Assembly (NCBI GenBank): GCA_020726505.1
Contig: JAHLEZ010000009.1
Location: forward strand, 806,001 to 870,000
Direction of reading: 5' to 3'
DNA: 64,000 bases
From: Leptodontidium sp. MPI-SDFR-AT-0119
Taxonomy: Eukaryota; Ascomycota; Leotiomycetes; Helotiales; Leptodontidiaceae
In this document: positions 53,480-64,000 of the stretch, in pieces
Layout: every line of letters begins with the position of its first letter
Numbering within the stretch: position 1 is the first letter of the stretch
Notes under the pieces: model-generated
What the model saw: only the letters and a program-made list of their open reading frames with translations
What the model was told of the DNA's origin: nothing
Databases searched by the model: none
Made by a program: the position numbers and the translations under genes

Positions 53480-56400
53480 AAGTGCCATTTCCTTGTACAT
53501 ATACTAGTCTCTTTTAAGAATACTAGCGTGTGCTTAATTCTGATCTTTGTATGTAATAGGAAAGGTAGAGTTAACTCCCTTAAGCTGTATTCCTTCTTAA
53601 TACTTTGAAAAAGAGATATACGTTGCTTTTGGTACTCTTTACAATCTAAAAGGAGGTGTCTCGTAGTTTCAATACTACCGCAAATACAGCGGTTATTCTA
53701 TATAATATTTAGCTTATGTAAGTAGGCTTTAAGGTACTCGTGTCTTAGTTTTAATTGGAAGAAAGAGCTAGCTAACTCTCTAGTTGTTCTACTAGGTAAA
53801 AGGATCTTTTTAGAAACCTTACACGTGAACCTACTAGCGTAGGAAGATAAAGATTTAGATTTCTTATTAGTCTCTAAGAAGAGGCTAGTTTTAGATCTCT
53901 TAGTCTTATTAATCTGTATTCTTACAAATGTAAAAGAAGTATAATTACTAGAAGGCTGAATATTCGTAGCTTGTTTAGCTAGTTTATTTGCTTCTTTATT
54001 ACCAATTATATCAGAGTAGCCTGGCACCTATATGATATTAATATTAGCTCCCTGGCTTTTTATTGCCTTAGACGCTAATATAGCTTCAATTTGGTGGTTT
54101 TGTCCTGGTTTATCTGAGGGAGTCTGTAGTCTTAGAATAGCCGCTTGGTTATCTGAGAATACGTTAATTTGCTCTCCTTCTTTTGTATTTACGCTAGCGC
54201 TTGTAATAGCTTTAGCTATTGTTTCTAATTCGCTGTTATATATAATTTCCGTGTCTCTTATGTTCTTCCTTTGTATTAACTCAGGGAGCTTAGGGGGAGT
54301 TGGCTTTCGGTGTGAATAAGAAGCAAAGCCGTAGCCTATGCCGTGCCCTTTTTGTGTCTGAGAGCCGTCTGTATATATAGAGGTAGTATTCGTATTACAA
54401 TTTTCTTGTAAATACTGAATATGTTGCTTTGCCTCTTCTTCTTTAGTTAATTTTGATATATGAATATTATATGGCACTTCTCTTTCCCACGGTGGAAAAT
54501 AGAAGTGCTTTATTTCTTCGATTGTATCTAAATCAATAAGAGGGTAAATTGACTTTATTAGGCTCTCGACTTGAGTAGTGGAATTAGGATTAAAGACTTC
54601 TTGGTCTTGTATTTCTTCGTTAATTCTACTTATAACCTTATTAACTAAAACCCTAATAGGGTGTCTTAGGCTTAATCTCAGGGCACGGAGTACGTAGCAT
54701 CTAGAGCTATAGTTAAGTCTAATATATGGTGGGAGTACTGCTGCCTCTAGCTCCATAGGGATAATAGGAGAGGTTTTAAATACTCCTAATATTTTCCTAG
54801 TTGCTAGGTTTTGTATAGCTTGTAAAGGCTTTAAAATAGGCTTTGGTTTTGTACTGACTTTCCACCATAATATAGAGCCATAGTCTGTTACACTAGTAAT
54901 ATAAGCTTGGTATAGTTGACGAATTGTATAAGGAGATAGCCCTTTGGTAATATTTGCTAGCCTATTCAGACGATAAAACATTTGCTTTCCTTCGGAAGCC
55001 CTAATCCTTATGTGTTCCTTGAATTTAAGGTTTGAGTCTAAGTAAATTCCTAGCTAACGTACTAGCTTTTTAGGAGCTAATACCTTATTATTTGGTAGCT
55101 TTATAGAGAGAGGATTTTTATTACAGAAGAAGTGGATTAATTCTGTTTTATTAATATTAAAGCTAATTGAGTGCTCTTCTCCTAGCTTGACTAGGGCTTT
55201 AGTCTCTCTTTCTAGTATCTTGATATTATTCTTGAAACTTTTTGAAGAGGCTATTAGCCTTATGTCGTCTATGTATGATATAGGCTTAATATTTCTGGAA
55301 TTAAATAAATCCCGGATATATATTAGGAATAGAATTGGTGATATAGGGCTTCCTTGGGGTATTCCCGTAATTATCAGACTAAAAGCTTTAGTTTGATTAT
55401 TAAAGTTTAGTCTAATGACTCGGTCTTTAAGAAAGGATTTAACCTAGGTTATTAGGCTTAGAGGTAGTTTTAGGGAAACTAATATCTGTAATAGTCTGTT
55501 TTTTGCCACATAGTCAAAAGCTCCCTTGACGTCAAGGAATAAAACACTAGTTTTTAACTTATTCGCCTTATTAACTTCTACTTTATTTTGTAAAAGTAAA
55601 GTTGCGTTAATAGCTGATTTATGTAATCTATTACTAATTTGGGAATCGTGTAATAAATCTGTAGTTTTAGCTAAGTAACTAAGGCGCTGGGCTAGAATTC
55701 TTTTAGAGACTTTGCCTAAGCAATTAAGTAATGAGATAACTTTATATGCTTTTGGTTTTGAATAATTAGGCTTTTTTGGTTTCTTTAGAATAGAGTCTGT
55801 AGCTTGTTTCCATGGCTTTGGATGATAGCCTTGATTTAGTAGTATTGAATATACTTTAAAGAATATATTAGGAATAGCTAAATAAGTTTGTGTTATAATT
55901 TCTTGTGTAATAAGATCTAGGCCAGGGGTTTTACCCTTGATCTTTGAAGTATATACTCTTTTTATTTCTCCTTAAGTTAAAGAAGGCCATTTCTAGAGCT
56001 TTTTACTAGCGTTTAAATAGCTAGTATTTACTGAAAGACTTTGTAAGTTAGGGCCTTCGGAGCTAGGAGGGTTTGGGAAGAGAGTACTTTTAAAGATATT
56101 ACACTTATTTTGGAAAGACGATTCTAACTCTTCTGATTTAGAGTTATATAAGTTAAGTATAAGTTGAGAGCTAAAACCTTTTGTATATGACATTGCTTTA
56201 AAAATCGTCTGAGTATCTTCTTTTTCTAAGAACTTATTCCAGTGTCTTGTTTTTGTTGTTTTAATAGTATTAAAGTACTGGTTTTTTGCATCTTTTAGTT
56301 CTTGTTGAAATAAGGTATACTCTGAAGCTTTAGCTTTCTGGTATAGCTTTTGTATGCTTTTCTGTAGAGCTTTTAAGTCTTTATTCCACCAGGGTTTACT

Positions 56401-57300
56401 ATTAGTTGAGTGCTTAGACTTTGGAATCGTCTGATTAGTTGACTCAATGATTTTATTAGTAAAAACCTCCCCTAACTCTTCTAACTCTTGGTTTGTATAC
56501 GTAAGCGATGGTTCGTAATTGAAGTATTGGAATGAGCTTTTTAAGGCGTTCTTAAACTTAATTTATTCTATGTTTTTTGTATTAAACCTTTGAATTGAAG
56601 AGTGTAAGGTTTGAGAGTTTGTAATAATAAATAATATCCTAAAGTGATCTGACCCTAAGTCTGGTATAACTTGCCAATCTTCGATCTTATTGACTATTCC
56701 TTGAGTTGCAAATGTTAAATCGAGTACAGAAGGAGTTATCATATGAGGTCTGTAAAAAGTCCCTTCCCCTGGAGTGTTTATTAGATTTAGAGAGTGTTTC
56801 TTAATAATATCTAATAAAAACTCGGCATTAGAGCCTTGGTGTTGCAGAGGATCCTACCACGGGTGGTGTGTGTTAAAATCCCTTAGTAATACAATTTTAT
56901 CCTTAAATTTAGAAGGAAATATACTTTCTCTTTGAATTGTAGGTATATTATTAGGGAGATTCGGGTGTGTGGCGTTATAAACATTAATTAACTGGGTAGA
57001 ATTAGCTAAGTCTATGATTATACAATTAGGGTCCCGTGGTGAGTTAGGCGCTAGCGTAGCTAATATCTTATTAGAGATATAAAATAAAGCTCTAGGCCTA
57101 ATAAGGTCTTGATTCGATAGGATTTGTTTAAAACTAGAGTGGATTACTGATTTAAAGGAGGAATCAGCCTCTGTAATTATCCATAGTTCTTGAATCGCGA
57201 TGACCTCAATTGATAACTCTACAGCTAATTACAAAACGTGCTTTGTAATAGGCAGGCTCTTATTTATATTGATTTGAAGGATTTTAAGCCCAGTTATTAT
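53480..57300 (-). pseudogene. LINE copy 3 ORF2 (endonuclease-RT-RNase H), few stops
   Basis: From the N-terminus, an endonuclease region begins LKILQINI (about 57285) and keeps the SDHF motif at about 56650. The reverse transcriptase keeps YIDD near 55270. A 317-codon open stretch (54981-54028) covers the RT tail and RNase H, with the Asp-Glu-Asp residues in YTDGSQTQKGHG, NSELETIAK and FSDNQAA. A stop then separates the last RNase H motif, PGYSDIIGNKEANKLAKQA (PGHSD in copy 1), in a following 109-codon piece. TAG/TAA remain at several Trp/Gln sites, so the copy is not autonomous, but all major catalytic motifs can still be read. Confidence 0.87.
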
Positions 57301-57309
57301 TTGCTGTAT

Positions 57310-58890
57310 TATTAAAAGAGTTACTGCTAGAGGTAATAGGTCTAGTAGTCTTGTTTTTGATTACTAAGTAGATTTCACAAAGCTTTAAGTCGGCTGAGTG
57401 AGTAGTCTCTTTACAATTTGCGCATTTAATACTAGTGTGACTACACTTAGTATTAGCCTTATAAGTATTACAAGCGTGAGCTTTTCTTATATGGCTACCG
57501 GCATATAAAGTGCATTGAATATCCCTTTTACAAAGTAATTCAGCATGGCTAAAGCCTGCACATTTTTGACATTGAGTAGTACTAGGAGTAGTAATAAACT
57601 TAACTACTTTTGCTGATATCCCCGCAATAAAGAGTCTATTATTAATAGCTCTTTTTGCTTGGCTTTCTTCAGGGAAGGCTACTACAATTGTACTGACTCT
57701 AACTAGACCTAATTCACGTTTACTTCGCGGCGTAGCCTAGTAAGATTTGCCTATTGGGGTTAAACCTTTATTAAAGGTCTTAATTTCTTCTGAGACTAGC
57801 TCTGAATTAAGAAAGCCTTCTTCTGTACTAAAGTCTGAAATAGGGATTCCGTAAATAGCAACTTTATACCAGGGTTCTCCTTTCTTAAGGCTATATACCG
57901 AAGGAAGTACCCCTTTGATAATAGCCTCATTTTGGATCAAAAAATCAACATTAAACGTAGCAGTAGTAGTAAGAACTATATTACCCCTTAGCGAGAGGGA
58001 GGCCGAAGAGACTACTAAGTCACTAAAGTCTCCTTCTTTAAAAGCAGCATTAATTCGATTGCGCGTAGTAATAGGAGAGAATTCAGTAGTCGACACTCTA
58101 TGTGTCTGTAAGAGGGTGTATCTCTTAGAAGTGACTGACTTACTTTTGCCCTTTGATTTATTAGTAGGGTTCCTAGGGCTGCCCGGAGCCTTAGCCCTAT
58201 TCCCGTTGACACCGCTATTACTAGTACTACTAGTTGCTATGCCGTTGACCTGAGTTGTTGTCGTTGATGGTTGTTGTAAGTGAGCTTTCTCGGCTATCTT
58301 AGCCTAAGTAGTTAACTTAGTAGCTTGTGTTTCGATTTTCTTTGTTGCTCTCTCTAAGTTTGCTACTTGAGAGGCTAGAATAGAAGTCGTATTCTTGATT
58401 TTATTATGTTCTATATATTCCTTGAATATTTCAAGTAAATCAAGTAGTTTCGCTTGCTCGTCTCGTGACTCAGTCGTTGAATAAGCCTTAACTAATAAGT
58501 CTCTGGCTTCGAGAACTAGTTTTTAGTTAGTGTTTCTAGTTTGGCTACCTTGAAAGTAGGTTTGGCTTTAGTAGTATTTTCTATTGAAGTTTGTATTGAT
58601 TCTTGGCGTTTTATCAATATAGTAGTTGTCAGTGGTGGGGTTTGGTGGCCCGCGCTTTGTAGGGGCTAGTTGAGCCGCACTAGTTGGTGCGAACCGAAAA
58701 GGGGTTACTAAGACTTACGGATACTGAGTAGCGTTTCCTAGGCTCTTAGGGGCTCTAGGGGTATCTTCATTCGATTCTCCTGCTCTTAAAGGCCTAGTAG
58801 GGAGTTCTCTTGGTTCTCTTGGCGTTGGTGTGGGGGTAGGGGCTTCAAAAGGGCTAAAGGGGTCGGAAAGGGGTTCTATAGCTCCCGGCT
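57310..58890 (-). pseudogene. LINE copy 3 ORF1 (gag-like), broken
   Basis: The best-preserved part is a 119-codon open stretch (58096-57737) beginning MSTTEFSPITTRNRINAAF and containing SLSLRGNIVLTTTATFN and GEPWYKVAIYGIP. A Cys/His knuckle region follows at about 57400-57600. As in copy 2, the position equivalent to the ATG of copy 1 reads ATA. A TAG ends the 119-codon piece at GKSY, where copy 1 also has TAG after GKSY; either an ancestral feature or parallel RIP. Confidence 0.78.
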
Positions 58891-59029
58891 ATTATAGTGG
58901 TAGTATACCACTGCAAGGCCTAGGGGCAAGGAGATCGATTGCTTAGGAGGTAGTTAATAAGATGGAAACAAGTGTGGTTCAAAGGCAGGGGGGTCAAGAG
59001 TCCCGAAAAAGTGTTGTTCGTCTTCTTTT

Positions 59030-59477
59030 AGTTTTATGTCTTATTTCGCTATTTATATATATATTAGTATAAATATTAAGAAGACCAGCGCCCTCGTCTT
59101 ACAAGTTCTGTGTCCTTACCCCTAAGCCTTTTCTTGTTATTTGCCGCTCTCGGTGTCTCAAAAACGCCTATAATAACGTTCGTTCGTGTACTATTATAAT
59201 AAAACGAAAATAGATCTTTAATCAATTTCAGAGCTTAGCAACTAATATAATTCACTTAGGCTAATATTAAGCGCATTAATAGCGTTATAGTATATCGTTG
59301 TCTAGTTTAAAAGGAAGAAGTTAAAGAAACAGAGATCCGTAGTGTCTTCGCATGATTGTGGTAGCAATTAGCGGGCAATTAGCGGTTACTCTAATATTTT
59401 CAAGATTAGAAGTAGGTAGTGGGCTGGCTAAAAAAGCAGAGGCTGTTATGTTTCCGCTATTATACTCAGGTGCTTAT
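59030..59477. other. AT-rich spacer, no gene seen
   Basis: This AT-rich spacer lies between LINE copy 3 and the family C solo LTR. No frame or repeat was recognised. Confidence 0.4.
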
Positions 59478-59751
59478 TGTTGGTATCTAACTAAGGTTCG
59501 ATACCTGATATCAGGGTGACAAAGAATATAACAAGTGAAGTTTGATCAAGTATATTCCGTGTGTCCCTTTTGTACGAAAGGGAAAGCTACCTTAAATATA
59601 TTAAGTACTAAACCCCGTAGCTCGTATAAGTATTACTCGTACGAAACCAGGAGGCAAGGTATGAAACTAAGCTTTATTAGGCCAGGAGAGACGACTATCT
59701 TTGGAAGTTGTCAGAGTAAGAGAATACCCCTTAGCTAAGGCTATCCCAACA
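59478..59751 (+). mobile_element. Solo LTR, family C, copy 2 (274 bp)
   Basis: This is a full-length match to 14853-15126 (same ends, same length), flanked by a perfect 5-bp duplication CTTAT (59473-59477 and 59752-59756). Differences from copy 1 are mostly C/T, with this copy the more AT-rich. Confidence 0.92.
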
Positions 59752-60412
59752 CTTATAAACTATAAGAAGCGACCTCATCGGCTAGTCGTCAAGGTGTTTT
59801 CAGTATTCTGAGATTAATTACTTCACCGCTTATATTTACTATAACCTAAACGCAGTCTTAGATATTGTAATTCAATATTTAAAAGCGCTGTAAATCGCAT
59901 TTAAGTAATAAGAATTCCCTTTCGAGTTTACTAAAATCGATTAATAGCTTAAACTTTAAAACTGAAATTTCAGCGCTTTTCGTCTTTATTATATACTATT
60001 AGTAAAAGTTTTGCAATGTCCGCCATATCATAACGCTCGCGGGATAGTCCCGAGTTAGTAGGTTGTCTAGTCTAAGGAAAACTATAACATGCGTTATAAA
60101 TATATAAACAAGTCGTGTATTAGTAATAAAAAAGGTGTTGTTCGCGCAATTGTTAACAGGTATTCGTAGCTATAAAGAATTAAATAGCTTTAATAGAGGT
60201 GTCACAAATAACTAAAGAAGGAGATTATAATAATAGTAAATACAAGAGACCCTAGTGCCTGCGAAGTTAAAAGAGGTAGGCGAAAGGAATAAGGCTGGCC
60301 GAAGGAAATTTAATACGAAAGGGGACGTATATTCTTTCTGCTCAAGTAAAAGCTATTACACCAGCCGAGACTCTTAAAAGATAAAGTTATTAATACTTGT
60401 TATACTAGTTAA
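59752..60412. other. AT-rich RIP-degraded stretch, no gene seen
   Basis: No coherent reading frame, RNA gene or repeat end was recognised in this stretch. Confidence 0.4.
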
Positions 60413-60609
60413 TGTTGGTGCAAATGCTGGATCCACGTGGTCACGTGACTAGGCGTTATGCTAGTCCTAATTAGGCATAGCTAGATCCCCGGGAGGTTCA
60501 TCAACACCACGAACCTCCCCTTCTTCCATAGCAATCAATCGACCACCTTCAAACGCAATTAGTATTCCACGACTACGTGGCGGTGCTACGCGTTACAGGT
60601 GAACCGACA
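60413..60609 (+). mobile_element. Probable solo LTR, family H (197 bp)
   Basis: The sequence starts TGTTGGTGCA and ends GAACCGACA. Two CACGTG sites lie at bases 22 and 30. It is GC-rich against an AT-rich background, as for the other LTRs. The flanks GTTAA and ATTAT are not a duplication, and there is only one copy, so the ends rest on the TGTTGG...CCGACA pattern. Confidence 0.6.
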
Positions 60610-60913
60610 ATTATAAATAATACCTTTATTTTCTTAAAAGGTTTGGGATATCTTTGGTTCTTTACTAGTAAGTTACAGCTTATACTCTTTTGTTATAAGC
60701 CTTAAAATAAAATTATCTTTCGCCCTAGTATTAATTAAAGTAACTAACGTCTTTTATTTTTTACATCATAATATTTTTAATTAGATTTTTAATTTTTTAT
60801 TTATTAATCTTAGGAGAGAAGAAGAAACTACTACAAGTTAGGTGTTTTTTTAGTGTTTATTTTTTTAATTCGCCGCTATTAAGTTTAGGACACTTATAAG
60901 AGAAATGATTAGG
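60610..60913. other. AT-rich spacer, no gene seen
   Basis: About 300 bases of AT-rich sequence without recognisable features, between two solo LTRs. Confidence 0.4.
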
Positions 60914-61096
60914 TGTCGTACAGTCACGGGCATGCAGCACCGTGGCCATGCTGAGTCAGCATAGGGGCTGCTGAGTCAGCCAGCCCCTATTCTTATATGT
61001 AGTCAGTTGCTCCCTACGAGCCTCCTTTTACAGAATTCAGACGACATGATCACCACTTTGAAAGCACCCTACTTTATGCTCCACTTCTGCACCACA
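60914..61096 (+). mobile_element. Solo LTR, family I (183 bp)
   Basis: The sequence starts TGTCGTACAG and ends CTGCACCACA, flanked by a perfect 5-bp duplication TTAGG (60909-60913 and 61097-61101). It contains ATGCTGAGTCAGCAT, a perfect palindrome, and an overlapping AGGGGCTG/CAGCCCCT hairpin near 60960-60990. Confidence 0.85.
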
Positions 61097-62003
61097 TTAG
61101 GTTTATTACATAAGTAATATTGGAATTTTAATTTATATCCCTTAGACTCTTTTTAAATTAGGATTTTATTAGAGTTAGATTTACTAGATTGTCTTAGCTA
61201 AGGGTTGTTTTATTCCTCGCTAGTTCTTTACGAGGGCTTATAGGAGAATTCTCTCTTTTTGTCTTCGGGTTCCCTTAGCTTTTTGTTACTTTTTTTTTAA
61301 GTAAAGTGTACGTCTTTTAAAGGGTAATAGCTAAAATAATTTATTCTTATATTTATAGTATATTAGCTTATATATTTTTAATAATCTTTTAACGAAACTC
61401 CGGTTGAATTTTGTTAAAAAGGATATCTCGTAGTTAATATTTCGTAAAGGGCTTAAGTTTTTTTTCTTTCTCTTTAAGATAATTAACTAATTCGCGAATA
61501 AGCTAATTAATCCTTTAACAAGTGATCTTATAAGCTTAAGAATTAACGACTCGCCTTAAAATAAGAAGTAGTTGGAGATTCACTAGGAAATCTTTGTAGT
61601 TTTACTAAGTTATTATGTTAAGTTATTTTGGGATATGCTTTCTAAACTTTTCCTGGGCGTTTACCAGCTTCTTACAAAGTAATATCACTATTTATTTAAT
61701 TTTAATTGTATTAGTCGAAAACCCTTCTTTTTTATAATTAAAAATACGACTATAAGCCTACAAGTACTTCGTAAGCTCTCGTTAATTCTTTCTTTTGTAT
61801 TTTAAGGGGATTATATATTTGCCCCACTTTTTATAAAGAGCTTAAGATTTATTGGTTATTAGTAAGCGATTTCTTATACCATTTTTATTATTTACTAAGG
61901 TTTCGATTTTGGTAAGATAAAGGAGTTGTACTCTTGCTATTATGTTCGGTAATGCTTAAGAATAAGGCTATCAAAAATATCATTCCTTTTCTTAAGGGAT
62001 TAG
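61097..62003. other. AT-rich RIP-degraded stretch, no gene seen
   Basis: T-rich sequence with no gene or element end recognised. Confidence 0.4.
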
Positions 62004-62196
62004 TGTCGGAATAACTGACTCAAGTAACGGGAGCGAACGAGGTGTGACATAAAAGTGAGGATATACTCTTGATCCTCTGTAAATTCTGTGTTCTGTATTC
62101 GTTTGTGTCCCCCGGAAGGAAAAGGAGCTCGAGGGAGCTCCTGGTTATATGCTAGCTACGCGAGCACGTGACTCATACATGACTTGTATTCCAACA
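62004..62196 (-). mobile_element. LTR, family G, copy 2, inverted (193 bp)
   Basis: This is the reverse complement of the LTR at 52258-52450, same length and highly similar, with ends TGTCGGAATA and GTATTCCAACA in the given orientation. The flanks ATTAG and TTTAC agree at three of five positions, a weak or decayed target duplication. Confidence 0.8.
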
Positions 62197-64000
62197 TTTA
62201 CTCTTAAGATTATTAAAGAAGTAATCGTAAAATGGGTTCTTTATAGTAAGACGGATACACTGAATGTAGTAATTACAGTAAGCAAGGTCGAGCGCTCCTA
62301 TAGGAATTAGTACAAGCACTATTTTTAGTTAATACACCGTTTCCCCACCGAACTATCTCCGAAGAGTATACTTACTTTTGAATTGTCTATTTAATTTAAT
62401 ATAGTCTTCTTAGAAATGTCAGTTTTTGAGCTATATTAAGCGAATTTAGGGGATCGGGAAGTAGTATACGTACGATAGTTATATATGTGTTTACTAAAGA
62501 GACTCCAAACCTTTAGGAGAAGGCGATATATATATATATCTATTACGTTATATAATACTAAGGGTTCCTATTGTTACTGGTTCTCGCTTAACCTCGCTAC
62601 TACGCCTCGTCATATTCAGACTCCTTTCGGGGCACTTTCGGAACACTATCAGGCCGGAATTAAACGCTATTAGTTACTTTATTATTTTATTATTTTATTT
62701 ATTATTTCTTATATATTCCTTGTTGTTTACTTTTACGTGTATTAGAAATAGTTTTTCTAAAAGAAGTTTTGCCGATATTACTCTACAAGTCCCTATATAA
62801 GTATACTTCGGTCTAAAAAAGGGGGGTACAAGTCAAAGTCAGGGGTTAGAGTCTAGCCGGACTAGTTTCAGTAGAGATTCGGTGGAGTTTCGTAGTATAT
62901 AGTCTAGCTCTCCTCACACTCTCTTAGAATATACATAGATTTTGAACTATACATTTATTACTCTGTCGCTATACTCGCATTAGAATATATTCACACATGC
63001 GGCGTGGTACATGAACCGGTACTGCACCGACACTGATCTCTTATCTAGTGTAAAGGAGTTGTTAATCGAGGCTAAGGGAATTCCGTATAATAGGAGGGAG
63101 GAGACGGTTAGCGGGATGGGAATCGCTTGGATAGTAAAAAGTGCGTATATTACGCAAAGAAGAAGTCCCGGTGTAACTTAATAAGTACTCTTATTTTTTT
63201 TTTATTCTAAATTATATCCGAATCCTCGCCGAAAGTACTCTAGATGTATAATTACTAATATATAATAAATTCCGTAGTTTATTACCGAAAAGTACCTTCG
63301 TCTAATTGCCGCCTTCGAGGCGAAAAATAAAAAAGTTATTATTACTACCGCTGAATTAAATAATTCGGCATTGTTAATCGCCGCTACTAGCGTATTAAAG
63401 ACTACTGGGGAGTTATTGTTAGCGTTATTGGAGGAAACGCGCGCTATACGCCGGGAAATCGCTAACTTAGCTAACTCGTAAGTAATAAGTTAACCCCCTT
63501 ATTTCTTTTTAATATTAAGGCTCTTAAGTATTAACACTTTATATAATAAGAGACGGTACTAGTCTTAAACTAGCTCCTTATCGTCGTCTCCTCTGCCGCT
63601 ACTAAGCGTGATAGGGAGGACGGCGGTGAGGACGATCCTCCCACTAAGCGCCCCCGCCGAAGTCGCCGTTATAACGCGGAGGAGGAGGCCGAGGAACCTC
63701 TTCTAGATATCTATAAGTAAGGGATTCGGCCTTATTTCGAATTAGCTTCGTGGTAGGTTCTTTATAGTAGCACTTTCTTTATACTACTATACGGGAGTAG
63801 CCCCTTATAATAAAACCGGCAGTTTGTCTTTATTAAAGTATCGTCGTAAGGCCGCCCGTTAGTGCTTTAAATTAGAGGGTGTTTAGAACTAAATCGAGTG
63901 TGTTTTTGACTTCGCAAATTAATTAAATATAAAAATAATCGCAAGTAATAAATTAATAAAATAAGAGTTATAAAGAAATGTATAAAAAAAAATTAACGAG
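62197..64000. repeat. RIP-degraded repeat debris, coding-derived in part
   Basis: No open gene is present. From about 63230 to 63720 the plus strand has the codon texture of a decayed coding region (charged and Leu/Ala-rich patches, stops at TAA/TAG), probably a transposon gag or similar gene. A few GC-rich patches (63590-63690) survive. The window ends inside this repeat. Confidence 0.4.

Larger units (their letters stand above)
53179..59016 (-). mobile_element. Complete Tad-like LINE, copy 3 (5838 bp, least decayed)
   Basis: A 13-bp target duplication TTCGTCTTCTTTT lies at 53167-53179 (3' side, merging with the tail) and 59017-59029 (5' side). The poly-A tail is a T-run at about 53176-53200, followed by CCTTTTAACGTGCTG as in the other copies. 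The 5' end carries the shared TTTTTCGGGACTCTTGACCC block. It has the longest surviving frames of the three copies, so it is probably the youngest or least exposed to RIP. Confidence 0.92.

Overview
The window looks like a filamentous ascomycete genome (Pezizomycotina; Leotiomycetes is only a guess). The gene models carry short spliceosomal introns with GTAAGT/GTGAGT donors and CTAAC-type branch points. The repeats carry the C-to-T and G-to-A decay of repeat-induced point mutation (RIP). The window alternates between AT-rich, gene-empty repeat blocks and a few islands of normal composition.

Layout. 1-5600 is RIP-degraded repeat debris holding several solo LTRs. 5623-8305 is a Tc1/mariner-type transposon carrying a second, intact Tc1/mariner element nested inside it; both have clear terminal inverted repeats (TIRs) and TA target duplications. 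8460-13116 (minus strand) is one large two-exon gene for a fungal NOD-like receptor: PNP/UDP phosphorylase domain, NACHT NTPase, then eleven almost identical 43-residue WD40 repeats. 13.1-38.3 kb is a second repeat block. It holds solo LTRs, one complete RIP-killed Tad-like LINE (16255-23969) with a RIP-killed Tc1 element inside it, a 4-kb DNA transposon (25860-29839), and a second complete LINE in the opposite orientation (29854-35684).

38.9-51.8 kb is the main gene island. It has a hypothetical protein gene (38906-39664), then a divergent pair. On the minus strand is an 11-exon gene for a secreted protein of about 1,625 residues that joins a NucA/NucB-like nuclease region to a GH55-like beta-helix (40048-45999). 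On the plus strand is a secreted LysM plus six-CBM18 chitin-binding protein (47205-48844), cut off at its 3' end by a small inverted-repeat element. A RIP-damaged unknown gene follows (49820-51778). 51.8-64 kb is a third repeat block with solo LTRs and the third and least decayed LINE copy (53179-59016).

How the parts relate. The NLR is the kind of protein used in fungal self/non-self recognition, with a repeat array built for rapid change. The divergent pair reads as a secreted cell-wall module: chitin binding and glucan/nucleic-acid processing, possibly for competition with other microbes. All three LINE copies keep both ends and 12-14 bp target duplications, so they mark separate insertions whose decay can be compared. 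No tRNA, rRNA or CRISPR array was recognised.
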